From Rhizorhabdus sp. (lineage in GTDB: Bacteria; Pseudomonadota; Alphaproteobacteria; Sphingomonadales; Sphingomonadaceae): DNA of 35,462 nucleotides. The number at the start of each line of letters is the position of its first letter. The first letter of the stretch is position 1. The position numbers and the translations under genes were made by a program. Positions 25,835 to 34,316 of the stretch are shown here, piece by piece. Below the pieces are notes generated by a model. It worked only from the letters and a program-made list of their open reading frames with translations, ran no database searches and was not told where the DNA came from. Location of the stretch: positions 70,831 through 106,292 of the forward strand of contig NZ_JAGMXV010000001.1 of assembly GCF_018006725.1 (NCBI RefSeq). Reading direction: 5' to 3'.

Positions 25835-26452
25835 TCAGACATGCGCGAATATGTCGACTTCCGGCCAGCCGGCGAGGTCGAGCTCGGCACGGGCCGGAAG
25901 GAAGTCGAAACAGGCCTGGGCCAGCGCGGTGCGGCCCTCGCGGGCCAGCCGCTCGTCCAGGATCGTCCGCATCGCGTGCAGATAGCGGACGTCGGAAGCC
26001 GCATAGTCCTTTTGCGCCTCCGACAGGTCGGGCGCACCCCAGTCCGAAGACTGCTGCTGCTTGGACACGTCCTGACCGAGCAGTTCGCGGACCAGTTCCT
26101 TCAGACCGTGGCGGTCGGTGTAGGTGCGGATCAGGCGCGAGGCGGTCTTGGTGCAATAGACCGGGGCCGCCATGACGCCGATATAATGCTTGATCGCAGC
26201 GAGGTCGAAGCGGGCGAAGTGATAGAGCTTCAGCCGCTCGGGATCGGCCAGAACCGCGCGCAGATTGGGGGCCGCATAATCGCTGCCCGGGGCGAAACGG
26301 ACGAGATGCTCGTCGCCGCGCCCGTCCGAGATCTGGACCAGGCAGAGCCGGTCGCGCGGGGTGATCAGCCCCATCGTCTCGGTATCCACCGCGACCGGGC
26401 CGGGGCCCAGCGCGCCCTCGGGCAGGTCTTCCTGATGCAAATAGACTGTCAT
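25835..26452 (-). CDS. rnd: Ribonuclease D (short form, DEDDy exonuclease)
   Basis: This 205-residue 3'-5' exonuclease would trim tRNA and other structured RNA ends. The DEDDy set is complete: Asp23 and Glu25 in VDTET, Asp83 in FARFD, Tyr150 and Asp154 in YAASDV. It ends soon after the exonuclease domain and lacks the C-terminal HRDC domains of E. coli RNase D (375 residues), as is usual for the short alphaproteobacterial form next to lptC. The order rnd-lptC-lptA-lptB-rpoN is conserved in this class. It follows the TerC-family gene by 36 bases. Confidence 0.93.
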   Translation of the reverse strand: MTVYLHQEDLPEGALGPGPVAVDTETMGLITPRDRLCLVQISDGRGDEHLVRFAPGSDYAAPNLRAVLADPERLKLYHFARFDLAAIKHYIGVMAAPVYCTKTASRLIRTYTDRHGLKELVRELLGQDVSKQQQSSDWGAPDLSEAQKDYAASDVRYLHAMRTILDERLAREGRTALAQACFDFLPARAELDLAGWPEVDIFAHV

Positions 26453-26488
26453 CGCGTCGCCATAAGGCGCGGAGCGACCGAGGGCAAC

Positions 26489-27250
26489 TTACTTCCCCGC
26501 CTGGTCCCGCGCCGCTGCGAGGCGTCGACGCCGGTTTCGCTGGACCATGTTGAGCGCTTCGACGCCCGCCGAGAAGGCCATGGCGGCGTAGATATAGCCC
26601 TTGGGCACATGCACCCCGAAGCCTTCGGCGATCAGCGTCATGCCTATCATGAACAGGAAGGCCAGCGCGAGCATGACGATCGTAGGGTTCTTCTCGATGA
26701 AGCGCGACAGCGGACCGGCAGCGGTCATCATCGCGATGACGGCGGCGATCACCGCGACGAACATGATCGGGACATGGTCGGTCATGCCGACGGCGGTGAT
26801 GATCGAGTCGATCGAGAACACCAGGTCGAGCAGGATGATCTGGAAGATCACCGCGCCGAAGCCGAGACCCGGCTTCTTTCCGTCGAACATCTCGCCTTCG
26901 TCGTCCTGGTCGACATTGTGGTGAATTTCCTTGGTGGCCTTCCACACCAGGAAGAGGCCGCCCGCGATCAGGATCAGGTCGCGCCACGAGAGCGGCTGCC
27001 CGAACAGCTCGAACAGCGGACGGGTCAGGGTGACGATGAACGCGACCAGACTCAGCAGGGCCAGGCGGAGCACCAGCGCCAGCGAGATGCCGATCATCCG
27101 GGCCTTGGCGCGATATTCGTCGGGCAGCTTGTTGGTCAGGATCGAGATGAAGATCAGATTGTCGATCCCGAGCACCACCTCCATCGTGACCAGCGCCGCC
27201 AGCGCGGCCCAGTTGGCGGGATCGGCGAAGATGGCGAAGATGTCCGACAT
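26489..27250 (-). CDS. TerC-family integral membrane protein
   Basis: This 253-residue TerC/YkoY-family protein starts [20 protein letters not shown]. The diagnostic Asp-containing helices are [20 protein letters not shown] and [19 protein letters not shown]. About seven helices are present. Members have been linked to tellurite resistance, manganese export and loading of exported metalloenzymes; which applies here cannot be told. ATG 27250 is chosen over the longer frame (to 27361) because AAGGAC precedes it and homologues begin there. An excellent match to a general-stress sigma-EcfG promoter lies 36 bases upstream, implying stress induction. Confidence 0.9.
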   Translation of the reverse strand: MSDIFAIFADPANWAALAALVTMEVVLGIDNLIFISILTNKLPDEYRAKARMIGISLALVLRLALLSLVAFIVTLTRPLFELFGQPLSWRDLILIAGGLFLVWKATKEIHHNVDQDDEGEMFDGKKPGLGFGAVIFQIILLDLVFSIDSIITAVGMTDHVPIMFVAVIAAVIAMMTAAGPLSRFIEKNPTIVMLALAFLFMIGMTLIAEGFGVHVPKGYIYAAMAFSAGVEALNMVQRNRRRRLAAARDQAGK

Positions 27251-27626
27251 GATGTCCTTGCGGATTGGGGGGGATTCGCGGCCGGTAACGTATTCGCCTT
27301 CGCGAAGGTTCCGCACACGTAAAGACCGCAGCCTTTTGCCCGGAGCGACTCGGGGGATCAAGGCCCCTGAGAGAAAGGGGCTGGCGCTTGCGTTTCATGG
27401 ATAATCTACGAAAATACGGTAACATTTTCGGTCTGTCGGCCTTTTCGACCGAATTGACGTGAGCTGAACGGGCCCGATCACATGAAAGCGCTCGCAGTAT
27501 CGCCCTCTTTGCTTTATGTCTGTTGGATGGCGCGGATGGTTTTTGCGTGCCGGAAGGATGACGTGCCCACGCCCGGCGCCACGTCCTTTCGTTGAATGGG
27601 GCGAGATTCGGGAAGAATTGCAAGGC
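27251..27626. other. 376-base divergent regulatory region between terC-type gene and cold-shock gene
   Basis: No gene is supported here. From left to right: the terC ribosome-binding site; the EcfG-like promoter (27287-27312), whose spacer contains the palindrome CCTTCGCGAAGG; a short hairpin (CCCC 27364-27367, GGGG 27377-27380); a 7-bp inverted repeat TTCGGTC/GACCGAA (27427-27433, 27447-27453); and TTGACG-N17-ATCACA (27454-27482), a tentative plus-strand promoter for the cold-shock gene. That would give a leader of about 140 bases, in keeping with the long leaders of cold-shock mRNAs. Confidence 0.5.
27287..27312 (-). promoter_or_regulatory. Sigma-EcfG (general stress) promoter of the terC-type gene
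   Basis: Read on the minus strand the site is GGAAC, 17 bases, CGTT. This equals the GGAAC-N16/17-CGTT consensus of EcfG, the general stress sigma factor of alphaproteobacteria. The -10 end is 36 bases before the ATG, so the leader would be roughly 30 bases. Confidence 0.6.
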
Positions 27627-28439
27627 ATGGGTTTCGATAGAGGTAGGCGCGGTCCGCGCGGCGGCAGGGACAAGCGCGATGGCTTCGGTGACGACAGCTT
27701 CGGCGGTTACAGCGGCGGCGGCGGCGGCTATGGTGGCGGCGGTGATCGCTTCGGCGGTGGCGGCGGCTACGGTGGTGGCGGCGATCGCTTCGGCGGTGGC
27801 GGCGGCTACGGCGGCGGTGGCGATCGCTTCGGCGGCGGCGGTGGCGGCTATGGCGGCGGCGGCGGCGGTGGTTTCCGCGGCGGCGGTGGCGGCTTCCGTG
27901 GCGGCGGTGGCGGTGGCGGCGGCATGCCGGCCCAGGTCATCGGCGAAGGCAAGGGTGTCGTTAAGTTCTTCAACGGACAGAAGGGCTTCGGCTTCATCGT
28001 TCGCGACGATGGTGGTGAGGACGTTTTCGTTCACATCTCCGCCGTCGAGCAGGCCGGTCTGACCGGTCTCGCCGAAGGGCAGCCGCTCGAATTCACCCTC
28101 GTCGATCGCGGTGGCCGCATCTCGGCAACCGATCTCAAGATCGACGGCGAGCCGATGGCCGTCGAAGAGCGCGGTCCCCGCCCGGCACCAGGTGCCGGAG
28201 CCGGTCCGGCCCGTCAGCTCACCGGTGAGAAGGCCAGCGGCACGGTCAAGTTCTTCAACGCGATGAAGGGCTTCGGCTTCATTCAGCGCGATGACGGACA
28301 GCCCGATGCGTTCGTTCACATCTCGGCCGTCGAACGCGCCGGCATGACGAACCTCAACGAAGGCGACCGCCTCGAGTTCGAACTCGAAGTCGATCGTCGC
28401 GGCAAATATGCTGCGGTGAACCTGTCGCCGCTCAGCTGA
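27627..28439 (+). CDS. Glycine-rich protein with two cold-shock domains
   Basis: This 270-residue protein joins an N-terminal low-complexity region to two cold-shock (S1-like OB) domains. Residues 1-23 are Arg/Asp/Gly-rich (MGFDRGRRGPRGGRDKRDGF); residues 24-99 are glycine-rich with repeats of GGGGGYGGGGDRF and FRGGGGG; CSD1 spans about 108-172 (VVKFFNGQKGFGFI, DVFVHIS) and CSD2 about 202-268 (TVKFFNAMKGFGFI, AFVHIS). Both RNP1 and RNP2 motifs are intact, so it should bind single-stranded RNA or DNA. Double CSDs are usual in alphaproteobacteria; the repeat-rich tail resembles RGG/GYG regions of RNA-binding proteins. ATG 27627 is preferred, with AAGG close upstream; the frame is open to 27516 but without coding character. 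A strong terminator follows. Confidence 0.92.
   Translation: MGFDRGRRGPRGGRDKRDGFGDDSFGGYSGGGGGYGGGGDRFGGGGGYGGGGDRFGGGGGYGGGGDRFGGGGGGYGGGGGGGFRGGGGGFRGGGGGGGGMPAQVIGEGKGVVKFFNGQKGFGFIVRDDGGEDVFVHISAVEQAGLTGLAEGQPLEFTLVDRGGRISATDLKIDGEPMAVEERGPRPAPGAGAGPARQLTGEKASGTVKFFNAMKGFGFIQRDDGQPDAFVHISAVERAGMTNLNEGDRLEFELEVDRRGKYAAVNLSPLS
27696..27923 (+). repeat. Degenerate in-frame repeat coding GGGGGYGGGGDRF units
   Basis: The DNA for residues 24-99 of the cold-shock protein is a tandem array of imperfect units of about 39 bases built from GGCGGC(T/C)A(T/C)GG and GGCGATCGCTTCGGC. Three clear units are followed by a looser FRGGGGG part. Such arrays change length easily, so repeat number may differ between strains. 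Confidence 0.75.
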
Positions 28440-28464
28440 TCTTCGGACCAGCGAGACAAGATCG

Positions 28465-28498
28465 GCCCGGCTTCCTGTGGGAGCCGGGCTTTTCTTTT
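28465..28498 (+). terminator. Rho-independent terminator of the cold-shock gene
   Basis: GCCCGGCT (28465-28472) and AGCCGGGC (28482-28489) form a perfect 8-bp stem with a 9-base loop, followed directly by TTTTCTTTT. It lies 26 bases after the stop codon. msrB lies convergent beyond it. Confidence 0.9.
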
Positions 28499-28533
28499 GG
28501 CTGATGCAGGAGAGCGAAAGCCTGCGGTCGGGT

Positions 28534-29019
28534 TTACGCCTTTTTCGGCACGAAGCGCATCGCGACGCCGTTCATGCAATATCGCTTGCCGGTCGGCGGC
28601 GGGCCGTCGTCGAAGACATGGCCGAGATGACCGCCGCAGCGGCTGCAATGCACCTCGGTCCGCGGATAACCGATCTTGTAGTCGGTCGTGGTGCCCACCG
28701 CACCGGGCAGGGGGCGGAAGAAGCTCGGCCAGCCGGTTCCGCTGTCGAACTTGGTGAGCGACGAAAAGAGCGGCAGATCGCAGCCCGCACAGACGAAGGT
28801 GCCCGATCGCTTCTCCTTGTCGAGCGGGCTGGTATAGGCGCGTTCGGTCGCCTGCTCCCGCAGAACGGCATAGGCGGCCGGACTGAGCTTCTTCCGCCAT
28901 TCGGCCTCGCTCATCGTCACCGCGAAGCGCTTGCCGGGGGCCGAGAAGGCGCGCCCGCCCAGAGCTGCGCCGATGACGGTAACGACGCCCGCGCCGAGCA
29001 GCATCCGCCGATCGATCAT
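28534..29019 (-). CDS. msrB: Peptide-methionine (R)-S-oxide reductase, exported
   Basis: MsrB (161 residues) reduces methionine-R-sulfoxide in proteins. Zinc ligands are Cys77 and Cys80 (CAGC) and Cys125 and Cys128 (CSRC); the catalytic cysteine is Cys148 in RYCMNGVAMRF. Other family marks are FDSGTGWPSF and GHLGHVFDDGP. The N-terminus MIDRRMLLGAGVVTVIGAAL has a twin-arginine-like motif (DRRMLLG) and a hydrophobic segment, so it is probably sent to the periplasm by Tat, unlike cytosolic E. coli MsrB. AGGAGA precedes ATG 29019; the longer frame to 29073 is less likely. It is divergent from queG. Confidence 0.93.
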   Translation of the reverse strand: MIDRRMLLGAGVVTVIGAALGGRAFSAPGKRFAVTMSEAEWRKKLSPAAYAVLREQATERAYTSPLDKEKRSGTFVCAGCDLPLFSSLTKFDSGTGWPSFFRPLPGAVGTTTDYKIGYPRTEVHCSRCGGHLGHVFDDGPPPTGKRYCMNGVAMRFVPKKA

Positions 29020-29108
29020 GATTTTGTCTCCTCTCCCACAGATATGGGCATAGCGAAGATACGCGACAAGCATGGCCCAGGTTACGTTCGCCGCCTAAAG
29101 AAGCGTCG

Positions 29109-30257
29109 ATGACCCTCGATCCGAACGATCTGCGCGATGCGATCCGGGCCCAGGCAAAGGCGCTCGGCTTTGCAGCCTGCGGCTTCGCCCGGGCCGATGC
29201 CGCACCCGAAGCGGCGGAGCGTCTGGACCGCTGGCTCGAATCGGGCGCCCATGGATCGATGGGCTGGATGGAGGCCCGGCGCGACCAGCGTGCCCGGCCG
29301 CAAGCGCTGTGGCCCGACGCGCGCAGCCTGATCATGCTCGGCATGAGCTACGCCCCGAAGGAAGATCCGCTGCGGCTGGCCGCTGCACCGGGCGTCGGCC
29401 GCATCTCGGTCTATGCGCAGGGCAGCGACTATCACGACATCGTCAAGAAGGCGCTCAAGGCGCTGGCGCGCTGGCTGGTCGATCGGGCGGGCGGCGAGCT
29501 GAAGGTGTTCGTCGACACCGCGCCGGTGATGGAAAAGCCGCTCGCTGCCGCCGCCGGGATCGGCTGGCAGGGGAAGCACAGCAACCTCGTCTCGCGCGAC
29601 CATGGCAGCTGGCTGTTCCTCGGCGCGATCATGACCAGCCTCGACCTGCCCCCCGATCCGCCCCATGGCGACCGGTGCGGCAGTTGCGACGCCTGTCAGC
29701 GGGCCTGTCCGACCGATGCTTTTCCACGACCCTATGTTCTCGATGCGCGACGCTGCGTCTCCTATCTGACGATCGAGCACAAAGGGCCGATCCCCCATGA
29801 TCTCCGCGCGGGGATCGGCAACCGCATCTATGGCTGCGACGATTGTCTGGCTGTCTGCCCGTGGAACAAGTTCGCGGAAGCCGGGGCCGCTAACCGCGCC
29901 TTTGCCGCGCGCGCCGAACTCGCTGTGCCCGCGCTTGAAGACCTGCTCGGCCTCGATGATGCCAGCTTTCGCGCCGTTTTCGCGGGCTCGCCGATCAAGC
30001 GGATCGGTCGCGACCGGATGATGCGCAACGCGCTGGTGGCGGCCGGCAATGACGGGGGCGCAGGGCTGGCGGTGCCGGTTGCGGTGCTCCTGGACGACCC
30101 TGCCCCCGAGGTCCGGGGCGCTGCAATCTGGGCGCTCGCGCGCATCGATCCAACCCGGCTCTCGGCCGAAGCCGGCGCCCGCCGGGACTATGAAAATGAC
30201 CAGCAGGTCCTGAACGAATGGGATGTTGCGATTGCGAAGGCGTCGGAGCGGGGATAA
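29109..30257 (+). CDS. queG: Epoxyqueuosine reductase QueG
   Basis: QueG (382 residues) is the cobalamin- and Fe-S-dependent enzyme that reduces epoxyqueuosine to queuosine in tRNA. Two [4Fe-4S] motifs are visible: [12 protein letters not shown] starting at Cys190 and [13 protein letters not shown] starting at Cys243. The N-terminal domain includes [40 protein letters not shown] and [13 protein letters not shown], which form the cobalamin pocket. A HEAT-like C-terminal region (about 300-370) is present, as in longer QueG proteins. No close Shine-Dalgarno is seen. The acyl-CoA dehydrogenase gene follows after 34 bases. Confidence 0.95.
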   Translation: MTLDPNDLRDAIRAQAKALGFAACGFARADAAPEAAERLDRWLESGAHGSMGWMEARRDQRARPQALWPDARSLIMLGMSYAPKEDPLRLAAAPGVGRISVYAQGSDYHDIVKKALKALARWLVDRAGGELKVFVDTAPVMEKPLAAAAGIGWQGKHSNLVSRDHGSWLFLGAIMTSLDLPPDPPHGDRCGSCDACQRACPTDAFPRPYVLDARRCVSYLTIEHKGPIPHDLRAGIGNRIYGCDDCLAVCPWNKFAEAGAANRAFAARAELAVPALEDLLGLDDASFRAVFAGSPIKRIGRDRMMRNALVAAGNDGGAGLAVPVAVLLDDPAPEVRGAAIWALARIDPTRLSAEAGARRDYENDQQVLNEWDVAIAKASERG

Positions 30258-30291
30258 CAGCCACGCCGAGTCAGTGAAATCGGGAGACAGG

Positions 30292-31167
30292 ATGATGGTG
30301 GATATCGTCGGAGTGGTCGGCGCGGGGCAGATGGGCGCAGGTATCGCGCAGATCGCCGCACAGGCCGGAATCAAGGTGCTTCTCTCCGACGTGTCGCTCG
30401 AGGTCGCGGCCAAGGGCAAGGCCGGCATCGTCAAGCAGCTCGACCGCGCGGTGGAGCGCGGCAAGCTCGACGCCGCCAAGCGCGACGCGACGGTCGCCCT
30501 GCTCGAGCCGGTCGCCGATCTGGAGCCGATGCGCGCCGCCGACCTGATCATCGAGGCCGCCACCGAGCGCGAGCCGATCAAGCGGACGATCTTCGACAAT
30601 ATAGGCAAGGTGCTCGCGCCCAACGCGATCCTCGCCACCAACACCTCGTCGATCTCGATCACGCGCCTGGCGCAGGCCGCGCCCGATCCGGCGCGCTTCA
30701 TCGGCATGCACTTCTTCAATCCCGTGCCGCTGATGCCGCTGCTCGAGCTCATCAAGGGGCTCGCCACCGGTTCGGCCGCCGTCGAGATCGCCGAAGAGTT
30801 CGGCCGCAAGACCGGCAAGACCACCATCCTCGCCGCCGACAGCCCCGGCTTCGTCGTCAACCGCATTCTGCTGCCGCTGCTCAACGAAGCCTGCTTCGCG
30901 GCGGGCGAGCGTCTGGCCTCGATCCCGGACATCGACGCCGGCATGAAGCTCGGCTGTGGTCACCCGATGGGTCCGCTGACGCTGGCCGACATGGTCGGTC
31001 TCGACACGATCGTCGAGGTGCTCAAGGTCTTCCAGGCCGATTTCGGCGATCCGAAATATCGCCCGGCGCCGATCCTGGTGAAGATGGTCGAAGCCGGCTG
31101 GCTTGGCCGCAAGACCGGCAAGGGCTTCTACGATTATTCGGGCGAGACTCCGGTCCCGTCCTTCTGA
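30292..31167 (+). CDS. 3-hydroxyacyl-CoA (3-hydroxybutyryl-CoA) dehydrogenase
   Basis: This 291-residue enzyme interconverts 3-hydroxyacyl-CoA and 3-oxoacyl-CoA with NAD(P); its size and motifs fit the short-chain (Hbd/PaaH-like) group. The Rossmann motif is [14 protein letters not shown] near the N-terminus. [15 protein letters not shown] and [10 protein letters not shown] follow. The catalytic histidine is in [17 protein letters not shown], and [16 protein letters not shown] starts the C-terminal domain ([16 protein letters not shown]). The start at 30292 (ATGATG) has GGGAG six bases upstream. The thiolase and propionyl-CoA carboxylase at the right end of the window act on neighbouring metabolites. 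Confidence 0.95.
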   Translation: MMVDIVGVVGAGQMGAGIAQIAAQAGIKVLLSDVSLEVAAKGKAGIVKQLDRAVERGKLDAAKRDATVALLEPVADLEPMRAADLIIEAATEREPIKRTIFDNIGKVLAPNAILATNTSSISITRLAQAAPDPARFIGMHFFNPVPLMPLLELIKGLATGSAAVEIAEEFGRKTGKTTILAADSPGFVVNRILLPLLNEACFAAGERLASIPDIDAGMKLGCGHPMGPLTLADMVGLDTIVEVLKVFQADFGDPKYRPAPILVKMVEAGWLGRKTGKGFYDYSGETPVPSF

Positions 31168-31176
31168 TGAAAAGCA

Positions 31177-31200
31177 GGGCGCGACCATGCGGTCGCGCCC
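31177..31200. terminator. Terminator hairpin between the dehydrogenase and ScfR genes
   Basis: GGGCGCGACC-ATGC-GGTCGCGCCC is a perfect 10-bp stem with a 4-base loop between convergent genes. On the minus strand it is followed by TGCTTTTC, so it is better placed to end the regulator transcript; on the plus strand no T-run follows. Confidence 0.75.
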
Positions 31201-31201
31201 G

Positions 31202-32620
31202 TCAGGCAAGCCGATAGGGGACAACGTCGCGATTGTCGGCGTCGACCGTGATCGGCTGCCCCGCCGGGGGAAAGGCCCGCTGGTCGCAATGCGGCCGCGG
31301 GCAAAGCCGGCAGGAAATGCCGATCGGGGTGGCAGCACCCAGATTGGCGACGTCCAGCGCATCGGCATAGATGAAGTCGCGCGCATGCTCGACCTCGCAG
31401 CCCAGCGCGACCGCGAAGCGACGCGGCGCCCGGGTGAAGCTGCCCGATGGCTTCACCAGCCCCTTGGCCATTGACACATAGCGGACCCCGTCGGGCATCT
31501 CGGCCAGCTGGACGAGAATGCGGTCGGGGATCGCCACCGCCTCATGCACGATCCACAAGGGACAGGCGCCGCCGAAGCGGGCGAACTGCAGACGCGTCGC
31601 CGAGTGCCGCTTGGTGATGTTGCCGGCCATGTCGACCCGGCAGAAGAAGAAGGGGATGCCCCGCTCGCCGGGCCGCTGCAGTGTCGACAGCCGGTGGCAG
31701 GCCTGTTCGAAACTGACCCCGAAGCGCTGGCATAGCCGGTCGATGTCGTGGCGCAGCGTCCGCGCCGTTTCCCGGAAGCGGCCATAAGGCATCAGCAGGG
31801 CGCCCGCTGCATAGTTGGCGAGCCCGACCGACAGCAGGGGATGCGCCTCATCCGCGCGCATCCGTGCTTGGGCAGCGACGGCGGCGATCTGCCAGCGGAA
31901 CTCAAGCTGAGCCAGCTGGTGCGCCATCGTGAAGCGCCGCGTTTCGGGCGGCTGGGCCGAACCGATGGTGAGCAGGCCGCGTGCCCGGTCGAATCGGCGC
32001 AGCATCCCGCCATCGTCGGCGGCGATCACCGTATCGACGCCATGGCGTTTCTTCAGCGCATGGGCGAGCAGCGCCTCGGGCAGCGGTTCGGCGTCGAATT
32101 CGTTGGCCAGTGCTTCGGCCGCACGGTCGATATTGTCGACATAGTTGCCGGCTTCGTGAAACCAGTCACGGACCTCTTCCCAGGGCAGCCGGTCGTCGCC
32201 GGGAACGCCACTGGCAAAGCGGTCGTCGTTGAGCTGCAGCCGTTCCTCCGCGCGGCGCTTGGCATCGTGCAGCCGGATGAACTGGTCGGCGAACAGCGGC
32301 TGTTGCTCGATCAGCCGGTGCAGCGCTTGGGGCTCGACCCCCGCCCCCGCAAACAGGGGATCGGCGAGCGCCTCGCGCACGCCGGCAAGGCGCCGGTCGC
32401 TGTCCTCGGCGGCGTTGTTGGCCCAGTCGATCGGGAAGGCGGTTGCGAAGGCCTCGTTCACGGCGGGCGTGATCGGGCGGTCGTCATTCTCGAGCTGGGA
32501 CAGATAGGACACCGACAGGCCGACGCGCGCGGCCATCGCCGCCTGGCCTAGCCCGACCTTCTGTCGCAGCTGCTTCAATTCGTGGCCCGCAAACAGGCGG
32601 GTACCGGCTCGCCGTGCCAT
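31202..32620 (-). CDS. ScfR-type regulator (XRE HTH + DUF955 + DUF2083), PccR/RamB-like
   Basis: This 472-residue regulator has an N-terminal XRE helix-turn-helix (about 10-66: ELKQLRQKVGLGQAAMAARV, GLSVSYLSQLENDDRPI), a middle IrrE/DUF955-like region (about 170-310) and a C-terminal DUF2083-type domain with cysteines (CRLCPRPHCDQRAFPPAGQP). This layout defines short-chain fatty acyl-CoA regulators such as RamB of Corynebacterium and PccR of Rhodobacter sphaeroides, which sense acyl-CoA. It is divergent from pccB, PccR's known target. The zinc-peptidase HExxH motif is degenerate (Ala-His-Gln-Leu-Ala-Gln at about 233-238), so proteolysis is unlikely. GGGAGGAG precedes the ATG. A TTTGCAAA operator lies 28 bases upstream, which suggests autoregulation too. 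Confidence 0.92.
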   Translation of the reverse strand: MARRAGTRLFAGHELKQLRQKVGLGQAAMAARVGLSVSYLSQLENDDRPITPAVNEAFATAFPIDWANNAAEDSDRRLAGVREALADPLFAGAGVEPQALHRLIEQQPLFADQFIRLHDAKRRAEERLQLNDDRFASGVPGDDRLPWEEVRDWFHEAGNYVDNIDRAAEALANEFDAEPLPEALLAHALKKRHGVDTVIAADDGGMLRRFDRARGLLTIGSAQPPETRRFTMAHQLAQLEFRWQIAAVAAQARMRADEAHPLLSVGLANYAAGALLMPYGRFRETARTLRHDIDRLCQRFGVSFEQACHRLSTLQRPGERGIPFFFCRVDMAGNITKRHSATRLQFARFGGACPLWIVHEAVAIPDRILVQLAEMPDGVRYVSMAKGLVKPSGSFTRAPRRFAVALGCEVEHARDFIYADALDVANLGAATPIGISCRLCPRPHCDQRAFPPAGQPITVDADNRDVVPYRLA

Positions 32621-32648
32621 GACTCCTCCCGAAACTCGCCTTCACCTA

Positions 32649-32671
32649 TTTGCAAACCAGTAATTCGCAAA
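32649..32671. promoter_or_regulatory. ScfR operator: TTTGCAAA plus TTCGCAAA
   Basis: TTTGCAAA (32649-32656, a perfect palindrome) and TTCGCAAA (32664-32671) are direct copies 7 bases apart, with a further half-like ATTTGCC at about 32685. As I recall, R. sphaeroides PccR needs TTTGCAAA-X4-TTTGCAAA and RamB sites share the TTTGCAAA core. The site stands 28 bases before the regulator and 82 before pccB, so one protein could control both. Confidence 0.6.
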
Positions 32672-32753
32672 TCCGCAAGTTCACATTTGCCTTATCGGCG
32701 AAAGCTTGGAAAGGGGGGCGCCACTACGAATCCGAAGGGAGCATTGGACCCAA

Positions 32754-34286
<1,533 letters not shown>

Positions 34287-34316
34287 AGAAGCGGGGTTCA
34301 TTTGCAGGAACCGAAC

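Noticed and set aside
25178-27322. Very long plus-strand ORF (714 codons), and an overlapping 968-codon minus-strand frame at 25413-28319
   Set aside because: Both are out-of-frame shadows of lptC, rnd, the TerC-family gene and the glycine-rich repeat; composition is Arg/Gly/Asp- or Ala/Thr-biased without domains, while the in-frame genes are clear family members.
27251-27420. yybP-ykoY manganese riboswitch before the TerC-family gene
   Set aside because: TerC-family genes often have one, so I looked for the GGGGAGUAG-type core and paired arms. They are not present; the EcfG promoter leaves a leader too short for the aptamer.
27696-27923. Repeat array considered as CRISPR or minisatellite
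   Set aside because: Units are in frame, without spacers, and code glycine repeats in a protein with intact cold-shock domains.
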